Below, piece after piece: positions 32,315-42,972 of a DNA stretch of 64,000 bases. A program made the position numbers and the translations under genes. Below the pieces are notes generated by a model. The model had not been told where the DNA came from and made no database searches. It saw nothing but the letters and a program-made list of their open reading frames with translations. The DNA is from Naegleria lovaniensis (taxonomy: Eukaryota; Heterolobosea; Eutetramitea; Acrasida; Naegleriidae), in the NCBI RefSeq assembly GCF_003324165.1, contig NW_025407873.1, positions 152,981 to 216,980 of the forward strand. The letters run 5' to 3'. Positions within the stretch are counted from its first letter, which is position 1. Every line of letters starts with the position of its first letter.

Positions 32315-33841
32315 CTACTCACTTTGTGCCTTCTTCTTCTTGGTATATCCAAGTACCTCATACTTGAGAAATGAAAGTAATTGTTGTTTCTTTTCCAAAC
32401 ATTCCTTTCTATTGCTATGAATTCCCATTAATAACTTGACAAAATCTGCATGATTGAAATTTTCAAAGTGTTTGACATGAAATAATTGTGGTGATGGTAT
32501 CTTTGTGTTACAATGCTCACATGAGGAGGTCTTGGTAACCATTGAAATAAATTCATTTCCATATTCTGGATAGACAGTCGTGTCTTGTCCTCCATTGACA
32601 ATATGAAATTGAATGTTAGGATTATGTTCATAAAGTGTATGCAATAGAGAATGATGTGAACACTTGGTGGTGATGTTTGTTGGATGACCAGTTTTGGAAA
32701 TTTCAGCAGTACTACTACTACTAGTAGCAACAGTATCATGACCACTCTCTTCTGATATTGTCAGATTCAGTTCATTCTTACTTTCCAATGTTTGGGATTG
32801 TAACATGTGATAAGGTGAGAATTGTTTCAAATCTCCTCTCATGACTCGATACAATCCACTCAAATTCTCAACACCTCTCTCAACTTCTCTTTGATATTGT
32901 TTTTCTAAATCATACACACATGCTAATAGAATGACTCGATTCACTAATTGAGCTAATTTTGGTTTTTTAACAAGATTAGTGATGGAAAGATGTGCACCTG
33001 AGGAATGTCCACAAATCGATAAATCAATGATGGGAATTGAGGTGTTAGAAGATTGATGAGAGTGTCTATGATGATTAGAATGTTGATGATGAGAGTCTTG
33101 ATGATTAGAATGTTGATGATTAGAATGTTGATGATTAGAATGTTGATGATAATGATGAATAAATTCCTTATGAATCCATTCAATACATGTTTCAACATCT
33201 TGTAATTGATCTTCAATATAATAATAATTTTCATTGAATCTATTCAATTGATAATGATCACTTGTAGAATCCATTTGGTTGGTAGTATTATTATTACTGG
33301 TAGTACTATTACCATTATTACTGGTAGTATTATTCTTATGATTATTACTGGTAGTATTATTCTTATGATTATTCTTATTATTCATATCACTATTACTTGT
33401 TGAAATCTTCCTTTTTGAATATTTTCGATAATTACAAATGACAATCACATGATCTTGTAAATAATTTCTCAATGTACACCCAAGATTATGATACAGTAAT
33501 TTATCACCACTATTCCATGCACCACCATGAATAAATAATAGAACTTTGAGACAAGAAGTATTGTTGGATTTCTGAAGAGATGTTGTTCTAATATTATTCC
33601 GAAGAGTATTGAAATGATCATCATCATCATGCGAATCATGATTCCCAACCACATTCCCATCATGATAATAAATATTCACATCATTTCGTTCATGTTCACC
33701 ATAATGAATATTTCTCAAATAATAAGGTTTAAAATATTGTACAATATAATAATGAAAGATCATACTCAAATACCATGGAAGGAGAAGAGTGTATTCAAGT
33801 GCAGTACTCAACACGACATTAAGAGTTTTGAATAATTTCAT
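32315..33841 (-). CDS. Alpha/beta hydrolase, isoprenylcysteine methylesterase-like
   Basis: The 508-residue protein has a hydrophobic N-terminus (about 8-38), then RNIHYGEHERNDVNIYY, the oxyanion-hole motif HGGAW (105-109), the nucleophile elbow GHSSG with S280, and a late FNHADFVKLL carrying the likely catalytic His. The YG-x-x-xRN-xh start of the domain and HGGAW resemble plant ICME enzymes, which demethylate prenylated protein C-termini at membranes. Two low-complexity insertions, NNHKNNTTS repeats (about 155-190) and a His/Asn/Ser repeat (231-262), sit between the catalytic elements. The ATG at 33841 follows an A/T-rich tract. It converges on the MUN-like gene and diverges from another hydrolase gene. 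Confidence 0.7.
   Translation of the reverse strand: MKLFKTLNVVLSTALEYTLLLPWYLSMIFHYYIVQYFKPYYLRNIHYGEHERNDVNIYYHDGNVVGNHDSHDDDDHFNTLRNNIRTTSLQKSNNTSCLKVLLFIHGGAWNSGDKLLYHNLGCTLRNYLQDHVIVICNYRKYSKRKISTSNSDMNNKNNHKNNTTSNNHKNNTTSNNGNSTTSNNNTTNQMDSTSDHYQLNRFNENYYYIEDQLQDVETCIEWIHKEFIHHYHQHSNHQHSNHQHSNHQDSHHQHSNHHRHSHQSSNTSIPIIDLSICGHSSGAHLSITNLVKKPKLAQLVNRVILLACVYDLEKQYQREVERGVENLSGLYRVMRGDLKQFSPYHMLQSQTLESKNELNLTISEESGHDTVATSSSSTAEISKTGHPTNITTKCSHHSLLHTLYEHNPNIQFHIVNGGQDTTVYPEYGNEFISMVTKTSSCEHCNTKIPSPQLFHVKHFENFNHADFVKLLMGIHSNRKECLEKKQQLLSFLKYEVLGYTKKKKAQSE
33063..33150. repeat. Imperfect 15-bp tandem repeat inside the hydrolase gene
   Basis: The unit TGATGATTAGAATGT is repeated several times with small changes and codes for His-Gln-His-Ser-Asn units. 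It keeps the reading frame. Confidence 0.8.
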
Positions 33842-33931
33842 TTTTTATTCAATCTTTCCAATCAACCTCTTTTCAAAACTATTTCGCAAAGACCTCCCAA
33901 CCAACTTGGAATTATTCACCCAATAAAAAAA

Positions 33932-35104
33932 ATGCAACACGCACCATCCAATCTTCGAAATCGAGGGAAAGTGTTGACTGACAGGTCTTCCTCCTCCGAA
34001 GATGATCATCCACACACTCATCACGACCACCAACACACTCATCATCACATGGAGGATCAATCACGAGCCTATTCTTCTTCCATGAATCAACATGAATCTC
34101 CTCCTAATTTATTAATATCTTGTTGTACCAATACTACTTACATGATTCTAGTGTTGTGTTTATTATTTGGTCTCTTTATTATTAATGAAAATCTTTCATT
34201 ATTTAAATACATGAAAGAAGAGAGAATGATTGATTTTGAAAGACAATTTATGGAATCCACAACAACACCACCATCCACATCACTGAATTCAACTCTTAAA
34301 TATCATTTATTATTTGTTCATGGTGCTTTTGGATCCAAAGAAGAATTTACAAGTCGATATTTTCCATTCTTTATGAATTTACAAAATTCTAAAATTTCAA
34401 GTATTGGTGCATTCTCATGGACAGGTCATGGAAAGTCTCATCACTCCAATTATATTAAATATTTAAGAATGATGGATTATGTGAATGATTTGGAATATGT
34501 GATTGAAAAGTATTATAAAAAGAGTGATTTCAAAGATCATGATCGTCAATTAATGAGTGATTTCAAAGATGATCATGACCACAAATTAATTCTAGTGTGT
34601 CATTCTCTTGGAGGTTTAATTTGTCAAAAATATTTAGATTCTCTTTCAAGAATTCCATTGAAACATTCCAATGATAATAATAGAATCATTCCTTTGGCTA
34701 GTATGATATTATTAACAAGTGCTCCACCAGTCTCTAGATTTGATAACATTCTATCCAATATTCGTTTTGATCCATTGAATATATTATTGACTAATTTATG
34801 GACATTTACTATTGATGCAATTGCAATGTCATCGATTCATCATACCAAACATTATTTTTATCATGAAAAGACTTCGATTGAATATATCAACAAGATTCAT
34901 CAACATGATTCAAAATTACAAAGTGAAGGATTAATTTTTTATTTAGATAGTTTGACATGTACATTGAACGCTCAGAGTATGATTGAAATGTTTCAACTCA
35001 ACAAGGATGAACCATTATTGTTTTCACATCCATTTCATATTAGAGTGCTGTCGATTGAAAAGGATTCTTTTTTCACGACCAAACAGCATGAAAAAACAAT
35101 CGAA
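33932..35104 (+). CDS. Alpha/beta hydrolase, membrane-anchored; 3' end lost in assembly gap
   Basis: The ATG at 33932 follows an A tract. The protein has a His-rich N-terminus, one membrane span (about 68-88, MILVLCLLFGLFIINE), the strand YHLLFVHGAFGSKEEF, and the nucleophile elbow CHSLGG, where the first Gly of GxSxG is Cys. GHGKSHHSN may form part of the lid. It resembles lysophospholipase/serine-hydrolase S33 proteins. The reading frame enters the run of Ns at 35105, and the sequence after the gap does not obviously continue it, so the catalytic His region is missing. Confidence 0.65.
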
Positions 35105-35114
35105 NNNNNNNNNN
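35105..35114. other. Assembly gap of ten Ns
   Basis: Ten N bases interrupt the hydrolase gene. The size is probably a placeholder. Sequence to its right carries the dispersed repeat, so a mobile element may have caused the gap. Confidence 0.95.
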
Positions 35115-35249
35115 AACACCCATGTCCAAGCTGCTGCATTCGGTAACAAATCATTAAAACTGTGAGTTACATTAAATGTCTTTTTCTTGGAAAAGAAATT
35201 TTGGTATAGAAATGTTGTTTCTGTATTGGGTAATGGAGTCATACACTCT

Positions 35250-35347
35250 CTGAAAAGAACGGAAGTGTTTTGTAATGAAAACAATAAGGTTGACTGTCTT
35301 CTTGAAAGTATGGCAAAAAATGTCAACAAATCCCAACCAAAAACAGC
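35250..35347 (+). repeat. Dispersed repeat, copy 2
   Basis: It matches the minus strand of 14619-14703, starting CTGAAAAGAACGGAAGTG and ending AAAACAGC, with one 13-bp insertion and a few substitutions. The open stretch before it (35115-35165, ending in a stop) could be the end of a related element's ORF, by analogy with the recombinase fragment next to copy 1. Confidence 0.7.
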
Positions 35348-36180
35348 GCACTGCAGCATCCACACAGTCTGGCACAATTGACAATATAAATATTCTTAAG
35401 GTTGTTGGTCGAGAGCAACTAACACATTGGTACTAACTTATTATTGGTTGATAAGATCATTAGGTCAATATAAAATACTACACATAACAACACAAAGTTC
35501 CCAAGATAACATAGCCAGACACTATTACAGTGCATACGCAGAAAGGATTATTCTGTATGTTAGATTTTAATTACAAGTGAGTTCCTACGGGTAAAAGGTA
35601 CTCGATACATTGGTTGGGATATGTACAAAGAAGTAGTGGTTATACACGCAAAATACATAAACTATTTAGGTAAGTCTGATATTAATTGGAGGGTGGATAA
35701 GTTAATAATTATCTTACATGAGCAAGCCTATTCTTGCTATAACATTTGATATGCTAATTACGGATTAGTTCCAATGAAATGTGATCAAGAGAATTATTGG
35801 TCTCAATAGTTGAACAGTTAAAGACTAATATATACCTGCGGTTACCTCTTGCCTTGGTAGAAATATGTTAACCATAAGAATTTCTAATGTTTTTACATGT
35901 TAACAATTGTTCGATGTATTTGATGGCGAATTAATGAACGTCCTGATTGTGTATGTTTTTAGTTTGCTCTTTTTCTTCTATGTGTTCTTTTTGTTGCGTT
36001 GGGCATTAGGTGTAATAAAGCGCTATCATTTCGATTGTTACTGAGTGAAGAATTCTAACTTGTTTTTAAATTTCGAATTTGTGTTGAGTGTTGTTATAAA
36101 GCGTTACCAACGTTCGTTCATTGTGGGACTATTGTTTGGTTGGAATAGCTTCTGATAGTACAACAACAACAACCAAAAAT
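35348..36180. other. Non-coding stretch, probably remains of a mobile element
   Basis: No open frame of note and no RNA gene are visible. The base composition is even and unlike the coding-dense rest. The last 100 bases should contain the PTH2 promoter. Confidence 0.4.
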
Positions 36181-36966
36181 ATGAATAGCGAGTTATCATC
36201 AACATCATCACTCGGAAGTGCTAACATCATGACGAATATTACCTCCTCTGTCAACAGCAACAACACCAATTTGTTAAATCAAAAATTCAATGATTATCTC
36301 AACAAGGTCTTTCCAAAGACTCAACAATACAAAATGGTTTTCGTTGTAAGAAATGATTTGGATATGAGAAAAGGGAAAATTGCAGCTCAATGTTGTCATG
36401 CTGCTGTTGGTCTCTATCGTAATATTTTGTATGAAAATATTGATTATTACAAATATGTGCATTCTCAATGTCCAAATACAATTAGTGGTAATGATGTACT
36501 GCCATTAATCACACTTGATGATATTCAACAATGGAAACAATATCTTCATTCTTGGGAAACGACAGCTGAGGCTAAAATTTGTTTGCGAGCTGACAGTGAA
36601 AAAGAATTTGAAGGACTCATTCAAAATTGTTTAAAAGAGAAATTAAATTGTTATCTTGTTGTGGATGCTGGAAGAACACAAATTGAGGCTGGATCCAAGG
36701 TATGTATGAATTTGAGTCTATGCATTGTTCAAGTAATTGATCAATTTGTTTGTTGAAATCATGTTGATGACGAATTTATCAACAATGACAATATATGGTG
36801 GTATTGAAAATATGGAATTTACTTTGTATGGGGTATTTCATATGAAAATATGGAATTTACTTTGTTGTAATTATGGAATTTTACGAATGTCTAGACTGTA
36901 TTGGGAATTGGTCCTGCACCTGTTGAGAAAATTGACAAGGTTACAAAACATTTAAAGTTGTTGTAA
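36181..36966 (+). CDS. PTH2: Peptidyl-tRNA hydrolase 2 (PTH2/Bit1 type)
   Basis: Two exons, 36181-36699 and 36895-36966, join across a 195-nt GTATGT...CTAG intron to give VVDAGRTQIEAGSK|TVLGIGPAPVEKID, the invariant C-terminal signature of the family. Upstream motifs KMVFVVRNDLDMRKGKIAAQCCHAA and the WE-x-x-AEAKICL strand also match. The enzyme cleaves the ester bond of peptidyl-tRNAs released by stalled ribosomes; in animals it also acts at mitochondria in cell death. A 50-residue Ser/Asn-rich extension precedes the domain. The ATG at 36181 is used because the frame upstream has no other ATG. The intron holds a duplicated 23-bp unit (36805-36827 and 36843-36865). Confidence 0.9.
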
Positions 36967-36987
36967 ATTTGATTCAACACTCAATCA

Positions 36988-39024
36988 TTATTGAGCATCA
37001 TTCACCTCAAAACTCCACTTGTTTTGATTGGTGTAATATTTGAGTCGAATGGTCTTTTGAAATAAATCATTAAAATTGGTGAATAATATTATTGGTTGAG
37101 AAGAAGAAGGAGTGGAGCTGTTTGTAGTAGTCGTAGTAGTATTAGTTGTAGTATTAGTTGTAGTATTAGTAGTTGCAGCGGAGGTAGTATTATTGTTGTT
37201 GACTCTATGAATAGTAATACAATGATTCGATTTCAATAATTTTCTAAATTTGGTTGGGAACATGGTGTGGTTCACTTCAATCATAATCTTATCAATGAGA
37301 GAGTTCTTGTTGTTATAATCATATGTAAATTGATTTCCATTGAATAATTTGATGGAATCACTTGGAGAGATCATCTCTTTGGAATGAATCAAAGCATTAC
37401 TATTCATTACAATTTGAATATTCTCAATCATATTCAATTGAGTAGATTTCACTTGAAATCTTGTTCGTTCACTTGTCCATAATTCATTGTTTGTTGTTGC
37501 TTCATCACTTGCCCATAATTCATTGTTTGTTGTTGTTGCTTCGTCATTCTTCTCTTTGAAACACAATTCAATTTCATAAACATATTCAGGAATTTCAAAT
37601 CTATTGGGTGGATCAATCTTTTCAACCAATCGATTAAATAAATCATCAGATTTACATCGAATAACCATAAATGCATCATCATTGAATGGAGTTAATTGTA
37701 AATTACAAATTATTAATTTAGAATTTGGATTCATAACCACAAGAGAATTAACAGGATCTACAGATAATTTGCTACCAATAGCTAGAATGAGTGTTGAACT
37801 TTCAATAAAGTGAACTGCCTTATCCCATAAATGTTGTGGAACTTTCTCACCAAAGTTTACAATTAAATCTTTCAATGGTGATTGACAATATTCACACTTG
37901 TTAATCGATGTATGAGAATGATCTGGAATGGAATTTTTGTCGCTACTAGTACTGCCGTCATTACCTCTATTTCTATTACTATTTCTAATATTAGTACTAT
38001 TACTATTACTTCTATTTTGATCATCATATCTATCATGATCACTACTGGATGTTAGAATATTCAATCCACTGGATGATTTCACTACATTTCTATAAATGGA
38101 TTCGCTTGTTGGATGTACAATAATATCTTCTCTAGTAAATGTCTTGTTACACTTCTCACAATATTCTTTATAACTGTTGCCATGTATTTCAACAATATCC
38201 TTTTCATCAATTCCACTCTTTAAATGTAAATTGTCACTATTTTGAGTAATAACATATTTGATATATCCTAGATCATAGAGTTTCTTAATAGCCATATGAG
38301 TGAGAGTTGGAAAGTATTTCAAATTGAGATTCTTATTGGTAGATTCAGAGTGAGTACTATTACTACTAGTTGTTGTTGGTGATTCCAATTTTAAAGTATT
38401 GCTATTATTACCAGTATTCAATAGCATTCCATCTCTCAACCATATTCCATCTTTACCTCTATAAGTACTCAAACCAGCACTTGATGAAATACCTGCACCT
38501 GAAAAGATACAAATTCTACCCTTATGTTCTGCAAATAAATCACCTAATTGAGCTATTTTAGGTCTTAAAAACTCAATGTCTTCTTCATATTCAACATCAC
38601 TGTCATAGTCATTTCTTTCAAAATCACTATCGTAATGTTTTTCTTGTTTTTTCTTTTTCTTCTTTTTTTGAGAAGATGAAGAGGTTGAATCAATGACATT
38701 GAGCCTTCGTTTAGGTGTGGTTGTTTTTTTAGAGGTTGGTTGATAATCATCCTCAGAAAGATTTTTAAGACTCTTTTTTTTTGAAGAGGATGAAGTCTTG
38801 TTGGTTGAGGCTATTGCGGAAGAAGTCTTTTTCTTCTTATTGGATAATGTTTTCTTTTCGGACTTTATTTCTTCGGAAGATGATCGAGAGGTTGTTGTGA
38901 GAGAAGTTTTGGATGAGCTTTTACGACGAGCTGTTCTTGGAATGATGACGGATTGATTGGGATTGTCTTCCATTTCTTCCGAAGGTGGTGATTGGTTTGT
39001 GCTGGCAGCCGAAACTTGTTTCAT
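36988..39024 (-). CDS. Sirtuin NAD-dependent deacylase, SIRT6/7-like features
   Basis: The 678-residue protein has a Lys/Ser-rich N-terminus with likely nuclear signals (PKRRLNV, runs of Lys near 120), then the sirtuin core: FSGAGISSSAGLSTYRGKDGIW (about 174-195), ITQNSDNLH (259-267), the catalytic His281 in EIHGN, a first Cys pair (C289, C292) and a second CEYC pair, and an IGSKLSVDP strand. GIW after the NAD loop is typical of class IV sirtuins. The usual TQN[IV]D is TQNSD. A roughly 70-residue Asn/Ser-rich insert separates the zinc Cys pairs, and about 190 residues follow the core. It is likely a chromatin deacylase. The gene converges on PTH2, 21 bp away. Confidence 0.85.
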   Translation of the reverse strand: MKQVSAASTNQSPPSEEMEDNPNQSVIIPRTARRKSSSKTSLTTTSRSSSEEIKSEKKTLSNKKKKTSSAIASTNKTSSSSKKKSLKNLSEDDYQPTSKKTTTPKRRLNVIDSTSSSSQKKKKKKKQEKHYDSDFERNDYDSDVEYEEDIEFLRPKIAQLGDLFAEHKGRICIFSGAGISSSAGLSTYRGKDGIWLRDGMLLNTGNNSNTLKLESPTTTSSNSTHSESTNKNLNLKYFPTLTHMAIKKLYDLGYIKYVITQNSDNLHLKSGIDEKDIVEIHGNSYKEYCEKCNKTFTREDIIVHPTSESIYRNVVKSSSGLNILTSSSDHDRYDDQNRSNSNSTNIRNSNRNRGNDGSTSSDKNSIPDHSHTSINKCEYCQSPLKDLIVNFGEKVPQHLWDKAVHFIESSTLILAIGSKLSVDPVNSLVVMNPNSKLIICNLQLTPFNDDAFMVIRCKSDDLFNRLVEKIDPPNRFEIPEYVYEIELCFKEKNDEATTTNNELWASDEATTNNELWTSERTRFQVKSTQLNMIENIQIVMNSNALIHSKEMISPSDSIKLFNGNQFTYDYNNKNSLIDKIMIEVNHTMFPTKFRKLLKSNHCITIHRVNNNNTTSAATTNTTTNTTTNTTTTTTNSSTPSSSQPIILFTNFNDLFQKTIRLKYYTNQNKWSFEVNDAQ
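37470..37544. repeat. In-frame tandem duplication in the sirtuin gene
   Basis: Two units of 36 and 39 bp code for near-identical ATTNNELWxSE segments behind the sirtuin core. A triplet difference separates them, consistent with slippage. Confidence 0.75.
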
Positions 39025-39277
39025 TTTTCTTTGATGTGTCTTTTGGTAGTTGATTTAAAGCAAATTGCTCAAGCATTATTCTGCAGTCAGGTGAGCAAGG
39101 AAGAGCCGGTCAGAATTGAATGACTTTTCGAAGCAGTATTGAACAATTACTTGCTGACAATAATAATAACAATACTCATGGTTTTTTCCTTTGAGCGCGT
39201 TCGTGTCATCTTTTTTGTGTGCGGCCTATTGCTTTTGTAAAATAGAGGTGCGAGTTGATTAAAAAAAAATATTCATC

Positions 39278-40317
39278 ATGCTCAGACGTTCAATTACCTC
39301 CATTGCCCGTTCAACGTAAATATCATTGTTTTTTAATAATTTTGTTTATTAATTTATTGATGATTACGAACAATTATTACTATATCAAAACACTATTCTT
39401 CTTTTCGTACTCGTATGCCTTTCTCCTTCTAACTTGGCCAAACAACAAAATACTCACCCAATCAATATCATCACTTTAAATTTCTTCTACAAAGTGCTTT
39501 CAAGTCAAACTACGGAGTTGCTACCTACGCAACATCGGCTGCTCAAGGTGCTGCTTTGGATGAAAGCGTTAGAAAGGTATTGAAGCCTGAAGTTTTGAAG
39601 GTCATTGAAGCCAAGACTGACTCTCTCCTGATTAAAAAATTGAACTTCCTTGGCAGATACTTTGTCTGTCGTTTGAATGTGGCCAGCAAGTTGATCTTGA
39701 ACTCTCTTTCTCAAGAAAACTGCTTCCGTATCATTGTCAATGAATTGGATGATCCATGGGAATATTACTGGAAGCAAGTCAGAAAGAACGGAAAGGACGC
39801 AAACAAATGGTTGGAATCTTTGAGAGAAGTCAGAGATTTGCCATTGATTGCTGATCGTTGTTGGAGAAACATGTTGCTCTCTGGTGTTTATCCAACCACT
39901 GAGCACTACAACACATATCTTGACGTTTTGGCCAACACAAATGACAACTTTTATCTTCATGATACCTTTGATGATTTGAAGAGAAGAAATCCATATCAAA
40001 AGCCTGATGCTGGTTCTTTCAACACAATGTTGGACAATTATATTAGACACCAAGACGGTCAAAGAGCTCTTGTACAAGTTGAGTACATGAAGTCAAAGAA
40101 TATTGCTGTTGATGCTTCTTTGGAAGGTAAGCTCAAGGAACTTCTTGCTGCTTACGACCCAGAGAAGGGTGCCGCTTGGGCTTTGGACAAGGGTGGTGAA
40201 AAGCCAGAATTTGAAGTCAAGAAGGAACAAGCAGGTGAAAAGAACCAACAAAAGATCTTTGATAACTTGGAAAGATATATTCAACCAGATTTCTCCAAGT
40301 TGGTCGTCCAAGAGTAA
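39278..40317 (+). CDS. Mitochondrial protein with PPR-like helices
   Basis: Exon 1 (39278-39315) encodes MLRRSITSIARS, an Arg/Ser-rich mitochondrial targeting start. A 179-nt intron (GTAAAT...CAAAG, 39316-39494) joins it to the main exon (39495-40317), which continues AFKSNYGVATYATSAAQG. The mature part has helix pairs such as PTTEHYNTYLDVLA and PDAGSFNTMLDNYIRHQDGQRALVQVEYMKSK, spaced like pentatricopeptide repeats, which bind organellar RNA. Codon use is biased to AAG, ATC and GTC compared with its neighbours, suggesting high expression. It may be a mitochondrial ribosomal or RNA-processing factor; this is an inference from two or three repeats only. Confidence 0.6.
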
Positions 40318-40632
40318 ATTTATCATTCCCACCATCTTTTTTACTACCAACACGCTGTATATCCACTAATGAGGGACTCGAGGTTGCGGGAGTTGTTCAA
40401 GTCCCACACGGGAGATGTCTTGATTGTACATTGAGAATAATAAATTAATTTTCAATTTAATTTATCAATTACTGATATGATGATTCAACGAGACTTGTCA
40501 TGTGATGTCGAGATGACGCTTTGAAACGAGAGAAAACCCTCTCATTTTCCGTTACCGTTTCGATTTTAAAATTAGTTGAAAAAAACTACAGCACATTTGC
40601 AAGACGTTCATCTGTAACAATTGTAAATAAGG
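40318..40632. other. Intergenic region, nothing firm
   Basis: It contains a TTCAAGTCCC string at 40400-40409 that looks like a tRNA T-loop but cannot be folded into a tRNA, and an AT-rich inverted repeat near 40440-40465. Confidence 0.4.
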
Positions 40633-41250
40633 ATGATGTACACCACTACCACGTCGGAAGAGTTTCAGAACAAGTTTTCAAAATCCTTGGAGGGTCCCAA
40701 CAATCATACCATCTTGTCGAAACAATCCTCATCGGTTCATAACACTGATCCCAATCTATTGAGGACCTCTCAACTCTTTCAAAGCACAGTCTCTTGTAAA
40801 GAAGTCAATGTGTATCGAGGAACAGGAGGAGGATTCAAGTCTAACAACAATTGCTTCATTCCGACAGACAATGATATTCCTGTACAACCTGTGGCCAGAT
40901 GGAGAGATCGCTTAATCGACCCATCGTATCATCCTTCTGACCTCACCATGACTCAATCCTCTTTTAATAAGCACTCGAGTTTGATTAAGGAGAAGGAGCA
41001 TGCTCAAACCCTCATCCAAACACTTCAAAGCGCTGCTGGAGTGAACCATTCACCCAATGATGATCCCCTTCTTTCCTCTCACCCCACTGGATACAAGAGT
41101 AACTACAAATCGAAGAATATTGTTTCTGGATGTACATACCCTGACCATTTAGAATTGACAACAAGTCAACATGTGAGTGAAACGAAAGACCATTTCAAGT
41201 ATAGTGATCCCTATCAATATTCCCAATTCATGTCTACTCTTAAGAATTAG
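40633..41250 (+). CDS. Unrecognised 205-residue soluble protein
   Basis: An uninterrupted frame from ATG 40633 to TAG 41250 encodes a hydrophilic protein without membrane span or signal. It has several short motif-like segments: VNVYRGTGGGFKSNN, PVARWRDRLIDPSYHPSD and a C-terminal YSDPYQYSQFMSTLKN. The segments with Pro, Trp and Tyr at intervals recall small microtubule-associated ciliary proteins, but I recognise no family and make no claim. Codon use looks like that of real genes here. Confidence 0.5.
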   Translation: MMYTTTTSEEFQNKFSKSLEGPNNHTILSKQSSSVHNTDPNLLRTSQLFQSTVSCKEVNVYRGTGGGFKSNNNCFIPTDNDIPVQPVARWRDRLIDPSYHPSDLTMTQSSFNKHSSLIKEKEHAQTLIQTLQSAAGVNHSPNDDPLLSSHPTGYKSNYKSKNIVSGCTYPDHLELTTSQHVSETKDHFKYSDPYQYSQFMSTLKN

Positions 41251-41477
41251 ATTATTTGTTGCTGTTTCATGGAGTGTGCAAGCATTATTATTCTACAGGA
41301 CCTCATGTAAATAAATTTCATAACATCGTTCTCCGAAAAACCTCAGGTCTCCACTTTCATCAGCACAAAATCATCGATTCGTGAAAAAAAATTCCCTAAG
41401 ATTGATAATCACACCTACGCTCATACATACGCACATTCACTCTCTCGCTTGTGATTTCTTGTCATCCTTCCAACATC

Positions 41478-42886
41478 ATGTCCTTCCTTTCTTCACTCTC
41501 TGGTAATCAAAAATTATTACTCGGTGCTACCCTTGCTAGTGCTGCTGGTTTATTCTTGTACAAGAAACACTCTTGTTGTTCCTCTTCATCCACAAAATCC
41601 ATTGCCACCAGTGGTCCTAAAGTAGATTATAGTAAAAAATCAAAACAACAAATTGAAACTGAATTCAAACAAGTATTCCAAGAATTGAAGAAATTTATTT
41701 TGGATGACATTAAGAATAATTATGAAGTACCAAAAGAGAATATTGAATATGTTGAAAGAGTAAGTCATTTCATGATAGGTCTATATATGAACTTTTCTTA
41801 TTCTATACACACAAATGGAATATAATTTTCTCTTATTCTTCACAATTCAACCTTCATATCCAATCCTATTCGATACAATTCAACCATACAATTCAACCCT
41901 CATATCCAATCCTATTCAACCCTATTCAATCCTATTCAACACTCAAGATTCTCGATTACAATGTTCCACATGGTAAATTAAATCGTGGATTGGCCGTCGT
42001 GGATACTCTTCTCATTCTCAATTCCTATCAAGTCAGTGAAAAACAATTCCACTCTGCTTGTGTATTGGGATGGTGCATTGAATTCCTTCAAGCCTTCTTC
42101 CTTGTTGCTGATGATATTATGGATGCATCAATCACTCGTCGTGGACAAGATTGTTGGTACCGTTTGGAGGATGTCAAAATGACAGCCTGTAATGACTATT
42201 TAATTGTTGAATCTCATATTTACAAGATTTTGAAGCATTATTTCAATGAACCATCTTTATACGTTCCATTGGTTGATTTATTCCATGAAGTCACTTATAT
42301 GACTGAATTGGGACAATTACACGATTTAAGATCACTTCCTCCAAATGTAGATAAGAATGAATCATCGACCATTCCATTCCATACTTTTAATATTCAAACT
42401 TATTCATTGATTGTCAAGTACAAGACAGCCTTTTATAGTTTCTATCTTCCATTATATTGTGGTTTAATTTTGAGTAACAAGTTGGATGAAAATATTAGAA
42501 AACAAACTTTGGATATTTCTATTGCCATGGGAGAATATTTCCAAATTCAGGATGACTATTTGGATTGTTATGGTGATCCATCTCATATTGGTAAGGTTGG
42601 AAGAGATATTGAGGATTGTAAATGTTCTTGGTTGGTGGTTAAGGCTTTGGAATTGGCCAACGAAGAACAAGTCCAGGTGTTGAAGGCTAATTATGGAAAG
42701 GAAGCACCTGAAAAGGTGAAATTAGTGAAGGATTTGTACAAGCAATTGAATTTGGAAGAATTGTACAAGTCCTATGAACAAACAGCCATTCAAGCCATGA
42801 ATCAAATGATTGATCGTGTTCCTGATTTTATTAATAAGGATATTTACAGAACTCTTTTGAACAAGATTGCCAATAGAACCAAGTAA
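41478..42886 (+). CDS. Farnesyl diphosphate synthase with N-terminal membrane segment
   Basis: Exons 41478-41759 and 41948-42886 join across a 188-nt GTAAGT...CAAG intron to give VER|ILDYNVPHGKLNRG, the standard start of FPP synthases. The first Asp-rich motif is DDIMD (in FLVADDIMDASITRRG) and the second is DDYLD (in IQDDYLDCYGD); both bind Mg-diphosphate. FQAFFLVADD and GKVGRDIEDCKCSWL are also typical. The enzyme makes farnesyl-PP from IPP and DMAPP for sterols, quinones and prenylation. Unusually, the protein starts with a hydrophobic stretch (KLLLGATLASAAGLFLY) and a Ser/Cys-rich linker, which suggests a membrane or organelle anchor. The ATG at 41478 is the first in frame. Confidence 0.9.
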
Positions 42887-42972
42887 TTGTGTTCTTTTTT
42901 GAGTTCCATGGACAGTAGTGGTTGCATTTGGTTGTGATGAATAAAACAATATCTCACATATGCAAATTGGAT

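Noticed and set aside
33206-33403. Plus-strand Ile-rich frame opposite the ICME-like gene
   Set aside because: Low-complexity mirror of the Asn/His repeat of the real gene.
40378-40412. TTCAAGTCCC string like a tRNA T-loop
   Set aside because: No T stem, anticodon arm or acceptor stem can be formed around it.
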